Below, in pieces: positions 41,199 to 51,180 of a stretch of DNA of 64,000 nucleotides. Numbering within the stretch: the stretch's first letter is position 1; the number at the start of each line of letters is the position of its first letter. A program made the translations under genes and the position numbers. The notes beneath the pieces are model-generated. The model had not been told where the DNA came from, searched no databases, and was given only the letters and a program-made list of their open reading frames with translations. This stretch comes from Amaranthus tricolor (taxonomy: Eukaryota > Streptophyta > Magnoliopsida > Caryophyllales > Amaranthaceae), in contig NC_080055.1 in NCBI RefSeq assembly GCF_026212465.1, positions 19,661,337 to 19,725,336 of the forward strand. The letters are read 5' to 3'.

Positions 41199-42652
41199 AT
41201 GATAATGGCGAACCAAAATGAGCATGAATACGATTCGGTAAGTAATTTAATCAAATCAAAATAAAAAAACAGGATGAACACCAGTCGCGCGCAACCGGGC
41301 CGCGGGTGGGTCGCATAAAATAAGTGACTGGTTTCACGCGACCCAACCGCGGTCCGGTCGCGCATTTCACACGACCCATTTGCGACCCGGCCGCGCACGA
41401 CTCCTCCTCCCCTTTTTTTTTGAATTTTAATTCCTCTTATTTATTTAAATTATTTTTTATTTTATTATTATTATTTAATATATGTTGTATTAAATTATTT
41501 TATTTTATAATTTATATATATTTTATTTACTTAATTATTATTTATTTAATATTTGTATTGTTATTGTTAATTTATTTGAAATTTTAATTATTAAACTAAA
41601 TTATTATCTATTTAATATTTAATAATTTATATTTTAAGTATTGAACCTAATTATTATTTATTTAACATTTTATTAACTAAATCTATGTTTTATTTTATAT
41701 TTTAAAGTACGTACTATTTATTAATGTTTGAAAAATTATTTTACATTCGCAGGACTTTGAAAATTTAGGGGACAATGTAGATTACTCTAATACATCTAGT
41801 GCTCTAGGGGACAAAAGCGCGTTTGAATTCAACAAATCGTCCTTCAGGGGTCGCGGATCGAGATCTTCATCACGCGGGAGATCTAGTGCTCGATCAATGC
41901 AACCGTCAGTTGGAATTAACTTTAGTTTCAACTTATCTGGTACTTGTCTTTCCTTTCTGTTATGCAAATTAGTTTATTACAATTGAATGTGACTAACTTT
42001 TTTTTTATTACAGATGGTTCAGCAAGTCGTGATTTTTCACTCTTTCCATGGCCTAATTACATCCCGCATGTTCTTCCTCCGTACTTGTTTGATTGGATTG
42101 ATGTTATAGGTGATGGAAATTGTGGATTTAGAGCTATTGTCGTCACAGAGTTGGGAGGCGAGGCATGACCTCTTTTTACGACATGCAATGTGTATGGAAA
42201 TGCAAACGAATAGAGAGCAATACCTACGTGTGTATCTATCTGCAGAGACACTAGATAATGCTATATTCAGAATTGGTTCACATAGCAAGGGACCTGCACC
42301 GTTTATTAACTGGTTGGAAGCAACGATGGGATTGTACTTTGTAGTAACGTTTCTTAACATTGCCATTGCGTATTATGGTTCTGCTAATAGTAATCCCCAC
42401 TATAACTGTTTATTTCTTCCAATAAGGAGAACAACGGGTGTGCATAGCGTAAATAAATTTATACATCTTTGTTGGGTGAGTAGAAATCATTATGTTCAAC
42501 TTTTAATGAACGATGATTCATCTCCACTGCCACCACTCCAGCGATCATGGAGAGAAGCAGCTGACAATTCATGCAGACATTTAGAAACACATTTTCGCAG
42601 CAAGATTTCTCTTGGAAATAGATTATATGGGGGTACAACCACCACAAGGTAA
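41199..42652 (+). pseudogene. OTU-type cysteine protease-like gene inside the outer transposon (frameshifted)
   Basis: Three exons are proposed: 41199-41237 (MIMANQNEHEYDS), 41753-41939 (starting DFENLGDNVDYSN, then an RGRGSRSSSRGRSS stretch), and 42014-42652; junctions are GT-AG and in phase. Exon 3 contains DVIGDGNCGFRAI, the OTU catalytic Asp/Cys block, and later VSRNHYVQLLM, which supplies the catalytic His. The order and spacing match plant OTU domains often found near transposon and mobile-domain genes. Near 42150 the frame changes by one base: the frame reading GNCGFRAI runs into a stop at 42166, while the rest (SWEARHDLFLRHAM onward) is open in the next frame up to 42652. About 290 residues if the shift is ignored. 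Either a pseudogene or a sequence error. Its first exon lies in the transposon end and intron 1 contains the GC-rich hairpin. Confidence 0.7.
41283..41402. repeat. GC-rich hairpin, left copy (degenerate)
   Basis: Arms at about 41283-41313 and 41371-41402 pair with around six mismatches (agtcgcgcgcaaccgggc against agtcgtgcgcggccgggt). The middle repeats gggtcgc, gcgaccc and ccgcggtcc words. Strong compositional contrast with the flanking AT-rich DNA. Lies in intron 1 of the OTU-like gene. Confidence 0.7.
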
Positions 42653-42926
42653 TAATACCGATGAAGATGCACTCAATTTAGATAGTCCATAGTACAATAC
42701 TATATATTGATTTAAGAATTGTGTTTATTGTGTAATTATTTATGTTACCTTTGTATCTAGATAGCATTCAATATGTATAAATAAATATGTTATTAAAAAA
42801 ATGTAAAAAACATTGTTGTAAATTAATAGAAACAATTCGAGTAGTTTAGAAATACAATACAACACCAACAAATAGTTTATAATTACAAACAAATGTCTAT
42901 GAAGGATCATGCCCTCTAAAAGCTTG

Positions 42927-44222
42927 TCATTTGGCAAATAAATCTCTAACTTCTTCCATATAAAGATCAGCAGTCTGTCTTTTCCGGGGGGTCATATCCA
43001 CATTAGAAGGCATCCTGAGCAGTGGCGCGATTCGACTAGGAAATTCATTTGCAAACTGTAAAAACAAAACAATGGTTTTAACAATAGACAACATTTAAGT
43101 AATGGAAATAGATAAATAGAAACACTAACGTATTCAACTCTGCTATCAGCTGCACCTAAACCAGCACTAGGTCCTTCGTCGGGGAGGAGAAATGGGTGGG
43201 AGGACACTCTAAACCAGTCAACATAATCAGGTTCAACCTCTGATGTAACAGATGCCCAACAAAGTGCTTGATCACCAACGTGGGCACATTAGGAGAACCT
43301 ACTTTATGCCTCCGTGTAAATAGATGGAGAAGCAAAGGTCACGGAATAAGTATCCTGTGCCGGTCGCAATGCTTGGGTAGGTCTCATAGGAGGGGGGAAT
43401 AACCTGTACAGAACCCAGCTGTCTGACTATCCTCTCAGGCAAATACAAACGTTGATGCTCCCTTTAGTGAAGTACCCCTTCCTTCGCAGCTTAGACATGG
43501 GCTCTCCCAATAGACCGGCTAGCGCAAGCTTCCACTCACCATCAGAAGGCTCAGCGGGGAGTGAACCTTCAATTCCAATACCTAAGATGTGTTGCACGTC
43601 GTGCAACATAATGGTCATCTCCCCCAGGGCATGTGGAAGGTGTTGGTAACCAGCTGCCACCTCTCCACAAAGGCCGTAATTAAAGCACTATCAATATGCT
43701 GGTGCATAATGTATGGCAGACGACCAAGGGGAGTGGCAGTTAAAACTCCGTACAGCTCATTAGACATATCTTGCAGTCTGATGGTCGCCTCCAGCGACTT
43801 CTTCCTAGTACGACACTCCAAAATCGGAGGCGTACGCTCAGAGCCCTCAAAAATAACCTTAGCTATGTGCCCCTCGTAGCTGGGTATCAACCTGACTTTC
43901 TTCTGCATGATAGTAAGCGCCTACCATACTAGGGCCCTGCCCCTGTAAACTTACCGGTATGCCCGCACATGACCGTCCAATCGACTGGCAGACCAATAGA
44001 GCCTTCGTAGTCATTATCCTCATCACTGGAGCCCCTCGAAGTACTCTATTGGCTAGTCTGGTCCTCAAAGTGAGTACGCACTTGGTGCAGCATAGTCGAA
44101 CGTTAAGCCTGAGTATGTCTGGCCGCCTGTTCCCGCTTAGCCCACCTAGCAGAACCCGTAACCCTCCTCTCATGAGGATCCTCTCTTAGTAAGGTAGGCC
44201 TAGAACTATTTCTGCTCAACAT
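42927..44222 (-). pseudogene. Plant mobile domain (PMD/MAIN-like) gene, broken
   Basis: PMD proteins (MAIN and relatives) act in silencing and genome stability, and the domain is also carried by plant transposons. Minus strand from ATG 44222: MLSRNSSRPTLLREDPHERR, then a stop. The body is open at 43908-43615, ending VERWQLVTNTFHMPWG. One base over (43660-43427) it continues EMTIMLHDVQHILGIGIEG and SDGEWKLALAGLLG. 'FHxPxGEMTxTLxDVxxLLG' is the PMD signature. A run of five G at the break suggests a one-base insertion. Further down are DYVDWFRVSSHPFLLPDEG, a GT at 43134 and a last exon 43055-42927 ending MEEVRDLFAK-stop. At least two lesions. Convergent with the OTU-like gene, 275 bp apart. Confidence 0.75.
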
Positions 44223-44590
44223 GCCTCTAAACAAACCCTTTTCCTCTTTCTTGGTTACCAGCCATTTACTACAATTTTGATAATTTAATTAACTATTAAT
44301 GATAAATTAAAATAATAAAATACTACGTTAAGTTAATTACATGAATAAAAAATAATAATTAATTAACATATTAATTCATGATTAGCAAACAATTACTTAA
44401 TTAACATTAATAAATTCCCGACACTAAAATGAATATCAAATTAATTTTAATTACATTAATAATATTAATTTAATAAAAATTTAATAATATAAATTATTAA
44501 TAAATAGTATAATTCATACATATAAACTAATAAACATTTATAAATAATAATTATTAAATTAATAAGTTAAATTACTAAACATTTAATTAA

Positions 44591-44599
44591 TATATTATA
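44591..44599. repeat. Left 9-bp target duplication of the MULE
   Basis: TATATTATA, identical to 48526-48534 on the other side of the element. Nine bases is the standard MULE duplication. The word is AT-rich, but its position exactly at both inverted-repeat ends supports it. Confidence 0.8.
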
Positions 44600-47500
44600 C
44601 GGATATTTCATGCTATACCACTGAGTTTCTTCGAAATTCACCATATACCACACGAAATTTTCTAATTCACCATATATCATTGAGTTTACGTCCGTTAGCA
44701 CAAAATACCATTAATGACAAAATCCGTTAGTGTGCCGTTTGTGGTAAATTAATAATTCACCATATACCATTTACTTTTTTTATTTTCATTAAATACCATT
44801 TTTTTAAAAATATACCCGTTGAAATTATGATAAACAAAAGAAGTGTCATTCAAACCAAGTAGTTAACATTTAGTTCAAAAACAACTTGACAATAAACAAT
44901 GTTCACCAAAAAAATGACACTAAACAATGCTAAGTAGTAGCTTTTCTCTTCCCCCTAGTGTTGCCTTGCTGTGAAGAGGAAGCTGCATGTGCTGTCTTCT
45001 TTGATGATGCCTTTTTTGCCTTGCATGTCACTGCATTGTGGCCTAGTTCTTTGCATAGGCTGCATTTGTTATTCTTATGCCTCTTTCCTTTTTTTGCCTC
45101 ATGAGCAGCTCTTCTCCTTTGCTTAGGTGGTCTGCCAACATTTCTTTTCCCTTGGGGTGGTGCAATTTCTGGCACATCTAGTGAACGCCAGTGAGTTGGA
45201 TCAGCCATGGGGTGGATGTGGTCTCCATAAGTGAGTTTGTAAGCAACCCCCTTGTAGAAAGGTGAGACAAAGTCCCTAGGATCAAGTCTCTGGTTGTAAA
45301 TAACCCTTAGCCCATGCTTGCAAGGGATCCCTGATCCTTGCCATTTCCCACACCCACAAGTCATATTTCCAAGGGTGACAGGGAACTTGACATGGCCATC
45401 CCTCACCTCAAACTCTCCACCACCAGCTGCAGTGACATGGAAAAACCTAGAATCATCAGTCCTAGTCGCCAGCACCCCCTTTGCATGCTCTGTTAGATCA
45501 TTAGGTTCCATGCTTACTCCTTTATCGAACCTGGAACCCATCCTTTTCATGCACCAATTCCTGACATCTTAATTATTCAAAAAACCAAAAAAAAAAAAAT
45601 CACAGTATGCAACAACAATTTTTTTGCATTTAAATAAGCAAAACAGGGACACAAATTTACCTTCCAGCAATGTCAACACAGGCATGTCCCTGTTGACCTT
45701 TGTTATTGCATTGAATGACTCCACGAAGTTTGTTGTGTTATGATCACAACAAACTGTCCTGTCAAACATATGCACACTCCACTGCTCTTCTACATTTTTG
45801 AGATAGTCATATGCTGCTGCATCAAAATGTTTTATCTTGGACATAGCTTTTTCAAAAACGTACTCATTGTAGGCATTTGCCGCAATCCAAAACATCTTAT
45901 GAAATGCTGCCCCACTCCATCCTGCAGCCTTGTAATTTGGCAGCATATTCTCCTTATAGCTCTTGGGAATACCTCAAACAATGCTGATTCAACTCCCTAA
46001 AAAACAAGACTAAGTTAATAAACAGCAGCATAATCTCAAATCAAAGACAAATAAGAAACTTACCCTCATCCTGTCACTAATAAAAGTCCAGTCATCCTTC
46101 TGAGATTCATATTGTGCAAACAAGCACCTCAAGTTTCTGAAAAAATAAGTCCAGGAATCTATGCTCTCTATGTCAACAATCCCATAGGCTAACACAAAGA
46201 TCTCATTATTCCCATCTATTGCAATTGCAGTGAGCATAACCCCTTTGTAATACCCACTTAAATGTGCACCATCTATTCCTATGATAGGTCTACAACCACC
46301 TAAGAATCCTTTAACTTGAGCTGCAAAAGATATGAAACATGCCTTAAATTGCAAACTGTCAGTCCATGTAACCAGAGCATAAGACCCAGGATTTGTGGAC
46401 TTCATCATTTCAGCATACTTTGGAAGAGCTGGATAGGACTCAGCAAACCCACCATGTAATTGCTCCCTCGCTAAACTCTTCACTTTGTATAACAATCTCA
46501 ACTTCACATGGATCTTGTACCTTTCCATGCACAGCCTCTGCAATGAATCAACTGGGACATCTAGGTTTGCCTCTAAGTCTTGTATCAATTGTCTGCATAG
46601 CCATGCTAAAGAGACCATAGGATTCTCTTCCAGCCTCCCACAAGTTGCATGCTCTCCTTCTAGCTTTTTTATGGCCCAACTGACTTTGTCCCTTAGAACT
46701 GAAGCTTGAATCCTCCAAGTGCAATCCCTCATCAAACACCTTGCTATGTACCTCTTACTGTCAACATGGTCAACTGAAACAGAGAAGCCCTCTTGTATGC
46801 AGTAATCTCTGAATACATCTAGAAACTGTGTTTTGGTTTAAAATATCAACCACTCCTCATGCACAATGGATCCAAATGGTAATTGAGACTAGATTTTACC
46901 ATTTTTGTACATTTTGTCTAACACATGAGACCCATCTAAGTAATCCTCACTGTCCAACTCCATATCAGAATCAGCCTCAACATCAGAAGCTTCATAATCA
47001 CCATCTTCACTATCATCAGAAGGCCAAGCATCAGACTCAACATCAATTTCTTCAACCACTCTTTGGGTTTTCTTGCCCCTAGTGTTGATATGTCTCCCTG
47101 CTGCAGTTTTCTTGCCAACATCAAGGCCAAACTTAACAGCAGTGCTTCTAGGCACCCTCCACTCTTTGGGTTTAAGCCTGGTTTGTTCTTGGCTAGGATG
47201 CTGTTGGGTTGACTGTGCAGGGGGTATTTTCTTCTTCTTTGGAGTAAGCTTTTTTCTTCTTGGAGGGTTACTTGATTGAGATGGTTAACGTTGTGAGGAT
47301 TGAGGTTGTGAGGGTTGAGGTTGTTGGGATTGAGGACTTGAGGGTTGAAGTTGTGAATCTCCTGGGAAAACCTCATCTGCTGCTGGGGTAACAAACACTC
47401 TTACATATTCAATCCCATCATCATCAACATTCAAAACAGGGACCTCTACAGCCACAGTATATGCCTGCTGGGTCAAAAGCTGCTCCTCAGCTTTTGCTTC

Positions 47501-48525
47501 CTCCGCCAGCCTTCTGTTCTCTTCCTCCATTAGCCTAATATTTTCAGCCCTGTTCTTCAAAGTTTTTGCCCAACTAGCTTCTGCACACTGAAACACAAGG
47601 GATGGTGTTTCTGTCTCTTCTATAAACACTTCAATTTCACTATTCCCTTCATTCTACTCCCACATTTTTAACATTGCCCCATCATCAACTAACTCTAACT
47701 TACGATTTGTTCTAGGTTTAGTGACAAACAGGGTGAAGTATTTAGGGAGATATACATTCTGTTTCACTGAATCCTCAAACATATACTCAATTAACTCCAT
47801 CAAATTGGTCTTATCAGTGTCATCCACCCTCACATCAAAAGTACCCCCTGAAGCACGAACTAACAACAACAATGTACTCATCCTAACAACAACATTTACT
47901 AAAAAAACATTACATCACAATCCAAATTATAAATTGCATAAAAAACAAAAACACATCACTTTAGCATAATTCAAATTCGCATGCAACTTATCACACTTAA
48001 CCCTAACCCTAACTCAATTTTGCAAAAAAAAAAAAATACAAAATCAGAACTCGAAATGCAAATGGATAAGGATAGGTACCTTGCGTATGCTTAATCCACC
48101 GAATTAGCGAACTTTGTGCGAAATTCAGTCACGACCACCTGTGTTTGGGTTCTAAATCACTTCACAAACTTGCAATTCACTTTACACAAATCGATTTTAA
48201 GGTTTTTAAAGATTTTTGATGGATTTTAAGGGTTTTAGATCAATGTAGACGAATACAAAGTTTCTTGAATGGAGAAGAAGAAAGATGAACGATCATTTTT
48301 TTGAGGAAATACGTTGTGTTTGGGGAAGTCAAGCCTAACAATGACGCCTGTTCAATGCGTAAGGGCATACTGGTAATTTACCACATACGGCACACTGACG
48401 GCAATTGTCATTAATGGTATTCTGCGCTAACGGACGTAAACTCAATGGTATATGGTGAATTAGAAAATTTCGTGTGGTATATGGTGAATTTCGAAGAAAC
48501 TCAGTGGTATATCATGAAATATCTG
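44600..48525. mobile_element. Mutator-like element (MULE), 3926 bp, nested
   Basis: Ends are long inverted repeats of about 150 bp: left from 44600 (CGGATATTTCATGCTATACC) and right, in reverse, from 48525 (CAGATATTTCATGATATACC). They continue nearly identically through 'cactgagtttcttcgaaatt' and 'acgtccgttagc' to 'gtggtaaatta'. A 9-bp duplication (TATATTATA) flanks it. One gene, the transposase, runs on the minus strand from 47881 to 44930. The element sits inside the outer OTU/PMD transposon. Confidence 0.92.
44930..47881 (-). pseudogene. MULE transposase (mudrA-like), decayed
   Basis: Proposed exons 47881-46064, 45996-45661, 45567-44930, all GT-AG. N-terminal part resembles a PB1-like MULE domain (MSTLLLLVRASGGTFDVRVD), then a Glu-rich and a Gln/Pro/Ser-rich linker and an acidic stretch. 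Next is the MuDR DNA-binding region (FLDVFRDYCIQEGF, RCLMRDCTWRIQAS), then the transposase core with IIGIDGAHLSGYYKGVML and TFISDRMR. Exon 3 holds a SWIM zinc finger CGCGKWQGSGIPCKH and a CCHC knuckle CSLCKELGHNAVTC with a basic tail. Four in-frame stops lie in exon 1 (47654, 47285, 46889 and 46838, lowest base of each), and a one-base frameshift sits near 45960. It cannot encode a full transposase as written. Confidence 0.9.
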
Positions 48526-48534
48526 TATATTATA
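48526..48534. repeat. Right 9-bp target duplication of the MULE
   Basis: TATATTATA, the partner of 44591-44599. Confidence 0.8.
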
Positions 48535-48551
48535 TTAGTTAATAATTATGA

Positions 48552-48555
<4 letters not shown>

Positions 48556-48620
<65 letters not shown>
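48556..48620. repeat. ATT microsatellite
   Basis: About twenty ATT/TTA units with one interruption, in the right flank of the MULE within the outer element. Confidence 0.95.
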
Positions 48621-48623
<3 letters not shown>

Positions 48624-48671
48624 TTTTGAAAAAAAAAATAATAATATTAAAATAATTATTATTAACAAATA

Positions 48672-49039
48672 CTCCCTCCGTTCTTTTTTGATCTTCCACT
48701 TTGGGTTTTTCACACATATTAAGAAAGATAGAATCTTTGGGTTGTAGTGGGTATTATTTTAATTAAATAGTAGTGTGAAGTAATGATTGTATTGGAAGTA
48801 TGAGGTTGTAGTGTGTATTATTTTAATTAAATAGTAGTGTGAAGTAATGATTGTATTGAAAGTATGAGAGAGAAAATAATTATCAATAAAAGAAAAGGGG
48901 TACATTAAAAGAAAAGGGGGGGTTTTAAGTGGTAAAAGTGGGATAAAAACTTTCTAAAAATAGAAAGTATTCTAAAGTGGAAAAACTTTTGAAACTACCC
49001 GTTATAGTAATGTGGAAGATCAAAAAAGAACGGAGGGAG
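48672..49039. mobile_element. Stowaway-like MITE with TA duplication, intact ends
   Basis: Perfect inverted ends of about 28 bp beginning CTCCCTCCGTTCTTTTTTGA, flanked by TA on both sides (48670-71 and 49040-41). It contains an internal ~67-bp tandem duplication (units with 'ttaattaaatagtagtgtga' at about 48758 and 48825). Non-coding. The perfect ends point to a young insertion. Confidence 0.93.
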
Positions 49040-49112
49040 TATAATTTATCAACATAAATATTAATAATTATTAATTAATAACATAAAACGCAAAAATAAA
49101 AAAAAAGAGACG

Positions 49113-49253
49113 CAGTCGCGCACGACCCAACCGCGAAGGAGCCGCACAAAACGCGCGACTGGACCGCGGCTCAGTCGCGCATTTCACGCGACTGAGCCGC
49201 GGTCCAGTCGCGCGTTTTGTGCGACTGAGCCGCGGTTGGGTCGCGTGCGACTG
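49113..49253. repeat. GC-rich hairpin, right copy (nearly perfect)
   Basis: Left arm 49113-49180 and right arm 49188-49253 are almost fully complementary around the loop 'atttcac'. Words include gcgcgactggaccgcggct and its inverse. Surrounded by AT-rich DNA, it stands out sharply. It is the counterpart of the hairpin at 41283-41402. Confidence 0.9.
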
Positions 49254-49794
49254 CTTGCCTCCTTGGTATATTTGTTTATTGGAATTTTAGAACGAGATGC
49301 GATTAGAAATTAGCTCGAATTGTTGTTCGCGATTTGAATTTTTTAGCTTTAGCTCCACAAATTTTAAGTTTTGATTTAGTGTTTTTAGAGTGATAAAAGT
49401 GTTATTGAGTGAGATTGAAGTGTTTTATACAAATTTAAGTCTAAGGGCATTTTCGTCATTTCAATTAAATAGGGGTAGCGATAAAATGAAAAAGATGGCG
49501 AAGTTTAAGAATTGGGTTTTGTTATTGTCAGTTTTACTTCTTCCTTGTTTTAATTTTTTTCTTAAACCTTAATTTAATGATCTACAATAATTGATAAATT
49601 TTAATCACCATATGTCCATATGTTAATGCTTTACTTTGAGACGAGTTTATATAATTAATTAATTAATTTTTTTAATTAATCACTTTAATATTATAAATGA
49701 TTATTTTTGAGTTTATAATTGATCCCCCTAAAACAATATAAATATAATCACTTTAAAACTATAGGTGATCAGTTTAAGGTAATAAGTGATCAAT

Positions 49795-50165
49795 TTAAGA
49801 TATCATCATCACTATCGTATCCAATGTATTCTGTTCATAAGAAACTATTATAATCAAGATCTGGGGAGGAAAGGAAGAAGGCAATCCATATCCATAAAGA
49901 AGGATGCGGTAAAAGAGTCCATCAGCAAACATACAAGCTTGGCCAGGTAAACGAGAGAGTATCAATAGTCTAAGACGTGTATAAGGCGCCTCCAACTACT
50001 CATATCCCTGGCCAGGTCCTCAGAGAGGTGTAACCCATGCATCCTAGGTCTTCCTCGACTTTTTTTACCCTCCACTATGATGTTTTTAATCCTCCTCACG
50101 AGGGCGCCAAAAGTCTATTTCTGCATATGTCCAAACCTTCTCAATATATATTTTTCACGCATCTT
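49795..50165 (-). pseudogene. RTE-type LINE, 3' end of ORF2 and tail
   Basis: Minus-strand translation of 50160-49975 gives LRRFGHMQK, a stop, then ALVRRIKNIIVEG, KKSRGRPRMHGLHLSEDLA, RDMSSWRRLIHVLD. This is the C-terminal end of plant RTE LINE reverse transcriptases (LRWFGHVxRR...VRRxxxxxVEGxKRxRGRPK...W). After it, 49974-49795 is the 3' untranslated tail, ending in the gat-rich 3' terminus usual for this clade (gatgatgat). Truncated at its 5' end. Confidence 0.75.
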
Positions 50166-51180
50166 TGCAGAATTAGGGGTAACCCCTAGTTTCTCTCTAA
50201 ACTACTAATTCCTGTAACTATTCATCATTGTGTGCCGCACATTCACCTTAAGACAATAAGTGTAGATTAGGTTAGCAAAATTGAGATAGATTCACTATGA
50301 GACCGTCTCATTTGAGAATTTGTGAATTACCTCCATATATACTATTAGCAAATATTGGATGCATTGCATATGCTTTATATAGGAGTGCATTTCATATGAC
50401 CTACTCTTATGAAAGACTGTCTCTTGATGGTTTTTAAAACAAAAAGTTCATATATTAGTTTATATGTTAATAATTTATATTGTTCGGTTATTTAACCTAT
50501 ATATGAGGCGCATCTCACATTGAGGCCATCTTATACAAAAATTAGTGATTAATTCAAGTTTTCATTTAAGACGAACTTAGTGTGAGACAATTTTAATTGA
50601 GCCAAATAGTCCAACTAAATTAATTATAACATTTATTTTTATACTTAAAATAAAAGTATTAATACTAAACATGCATTTAGTTATTTAAACGAGTCACATT
50701 AAATTTATTTCATTTTAGGATGGTTATACCAAAGTTGGTCCATTATTGATTATAGGTTGTAGTGCAAATTTAACTTCAAATTACATTTGGATGATCTAAG
50801 TCCTTTAGAAACTGTTTTGACTTTGAAATAAAGTACCTCAAGACTATTTTAAAAAATAAAATTTTGAAACACTATTCCAAAAAAAGAAAAAAAAGGGAAA
50901 GATGCCAAAAGTTGTAATAATTCACATAATTTCAAAATCTTATTATTAATTATAATTAATTTTTTGAAAAAGAAAATTCATAACTACATACACACCCTGC
51001 TACACTCTCATACTGCAAAATGTAATAATACAAAAACCAGAGAAAATCTTTTCTCTTCTGTACTCCAAACTCCAAACTCCAAACTCCAAACTTTCTCTGA
51101 CTTCCTTTCTTTCATTCATTACTCTCTGTACACTAAACAATCCCCAAAAGATAAAAATAAAATAAAAATTAATTATTTTA
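50166..51180 (+). other. 5' flank of the Aux/IAA gene
   Basis: Mostly AT-rich. 50960-51180 is pyrimidine-rich and ends in a run of the 7-mer CTCCAAA (51063-51091, about four units), a likely 5' UTR. No auxin response element could be assigned with confidence. Confidence 0.5.

Larger units (their letters stand above)
41030..49510. mobile_element. Outer composite transposon carrying convergent OTU and PMD genes (boundaries approximate)
   Basis: Two distant regions are inverted copies of each other. Left 41034-41240 has 'ttaaacttcatcgtcc', then 'ttttcattttat', 'ctctaaa-cact', 'aaaac--gctaaaa'. Right 49270-49510, read in reverse, has 'ttaaacttcgccatc', 'ttttcattttatcg', 'cactctaaaaacact', 'gctaaaaaattcaaatcg'. 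Just inside each lies a GC-rich hairpin sharing 'cgcatttcac' and ccgcggtcc (41283-41402; 49113-49253). Between them are a plus-strand OTU-like gene (41199-42652) and a minus-strand plant-mobile-domain gene (44222-42927), pointing at each other. A complete MULE (44600-48525) and a MITE (48672-49039) are nested inside. Removing these leaves roughly 4.2 kb. Convergent genes starting in terminal inverted repeats resemble MuDR organisation. The ends and target duplication are not resolved. Confidence 0.6.

Noticed and set aside
46393..47279. Several plus-strand ORFs of 60-90 codons
   Set aside because: They are the complementary strand of the MULE transposase gene.
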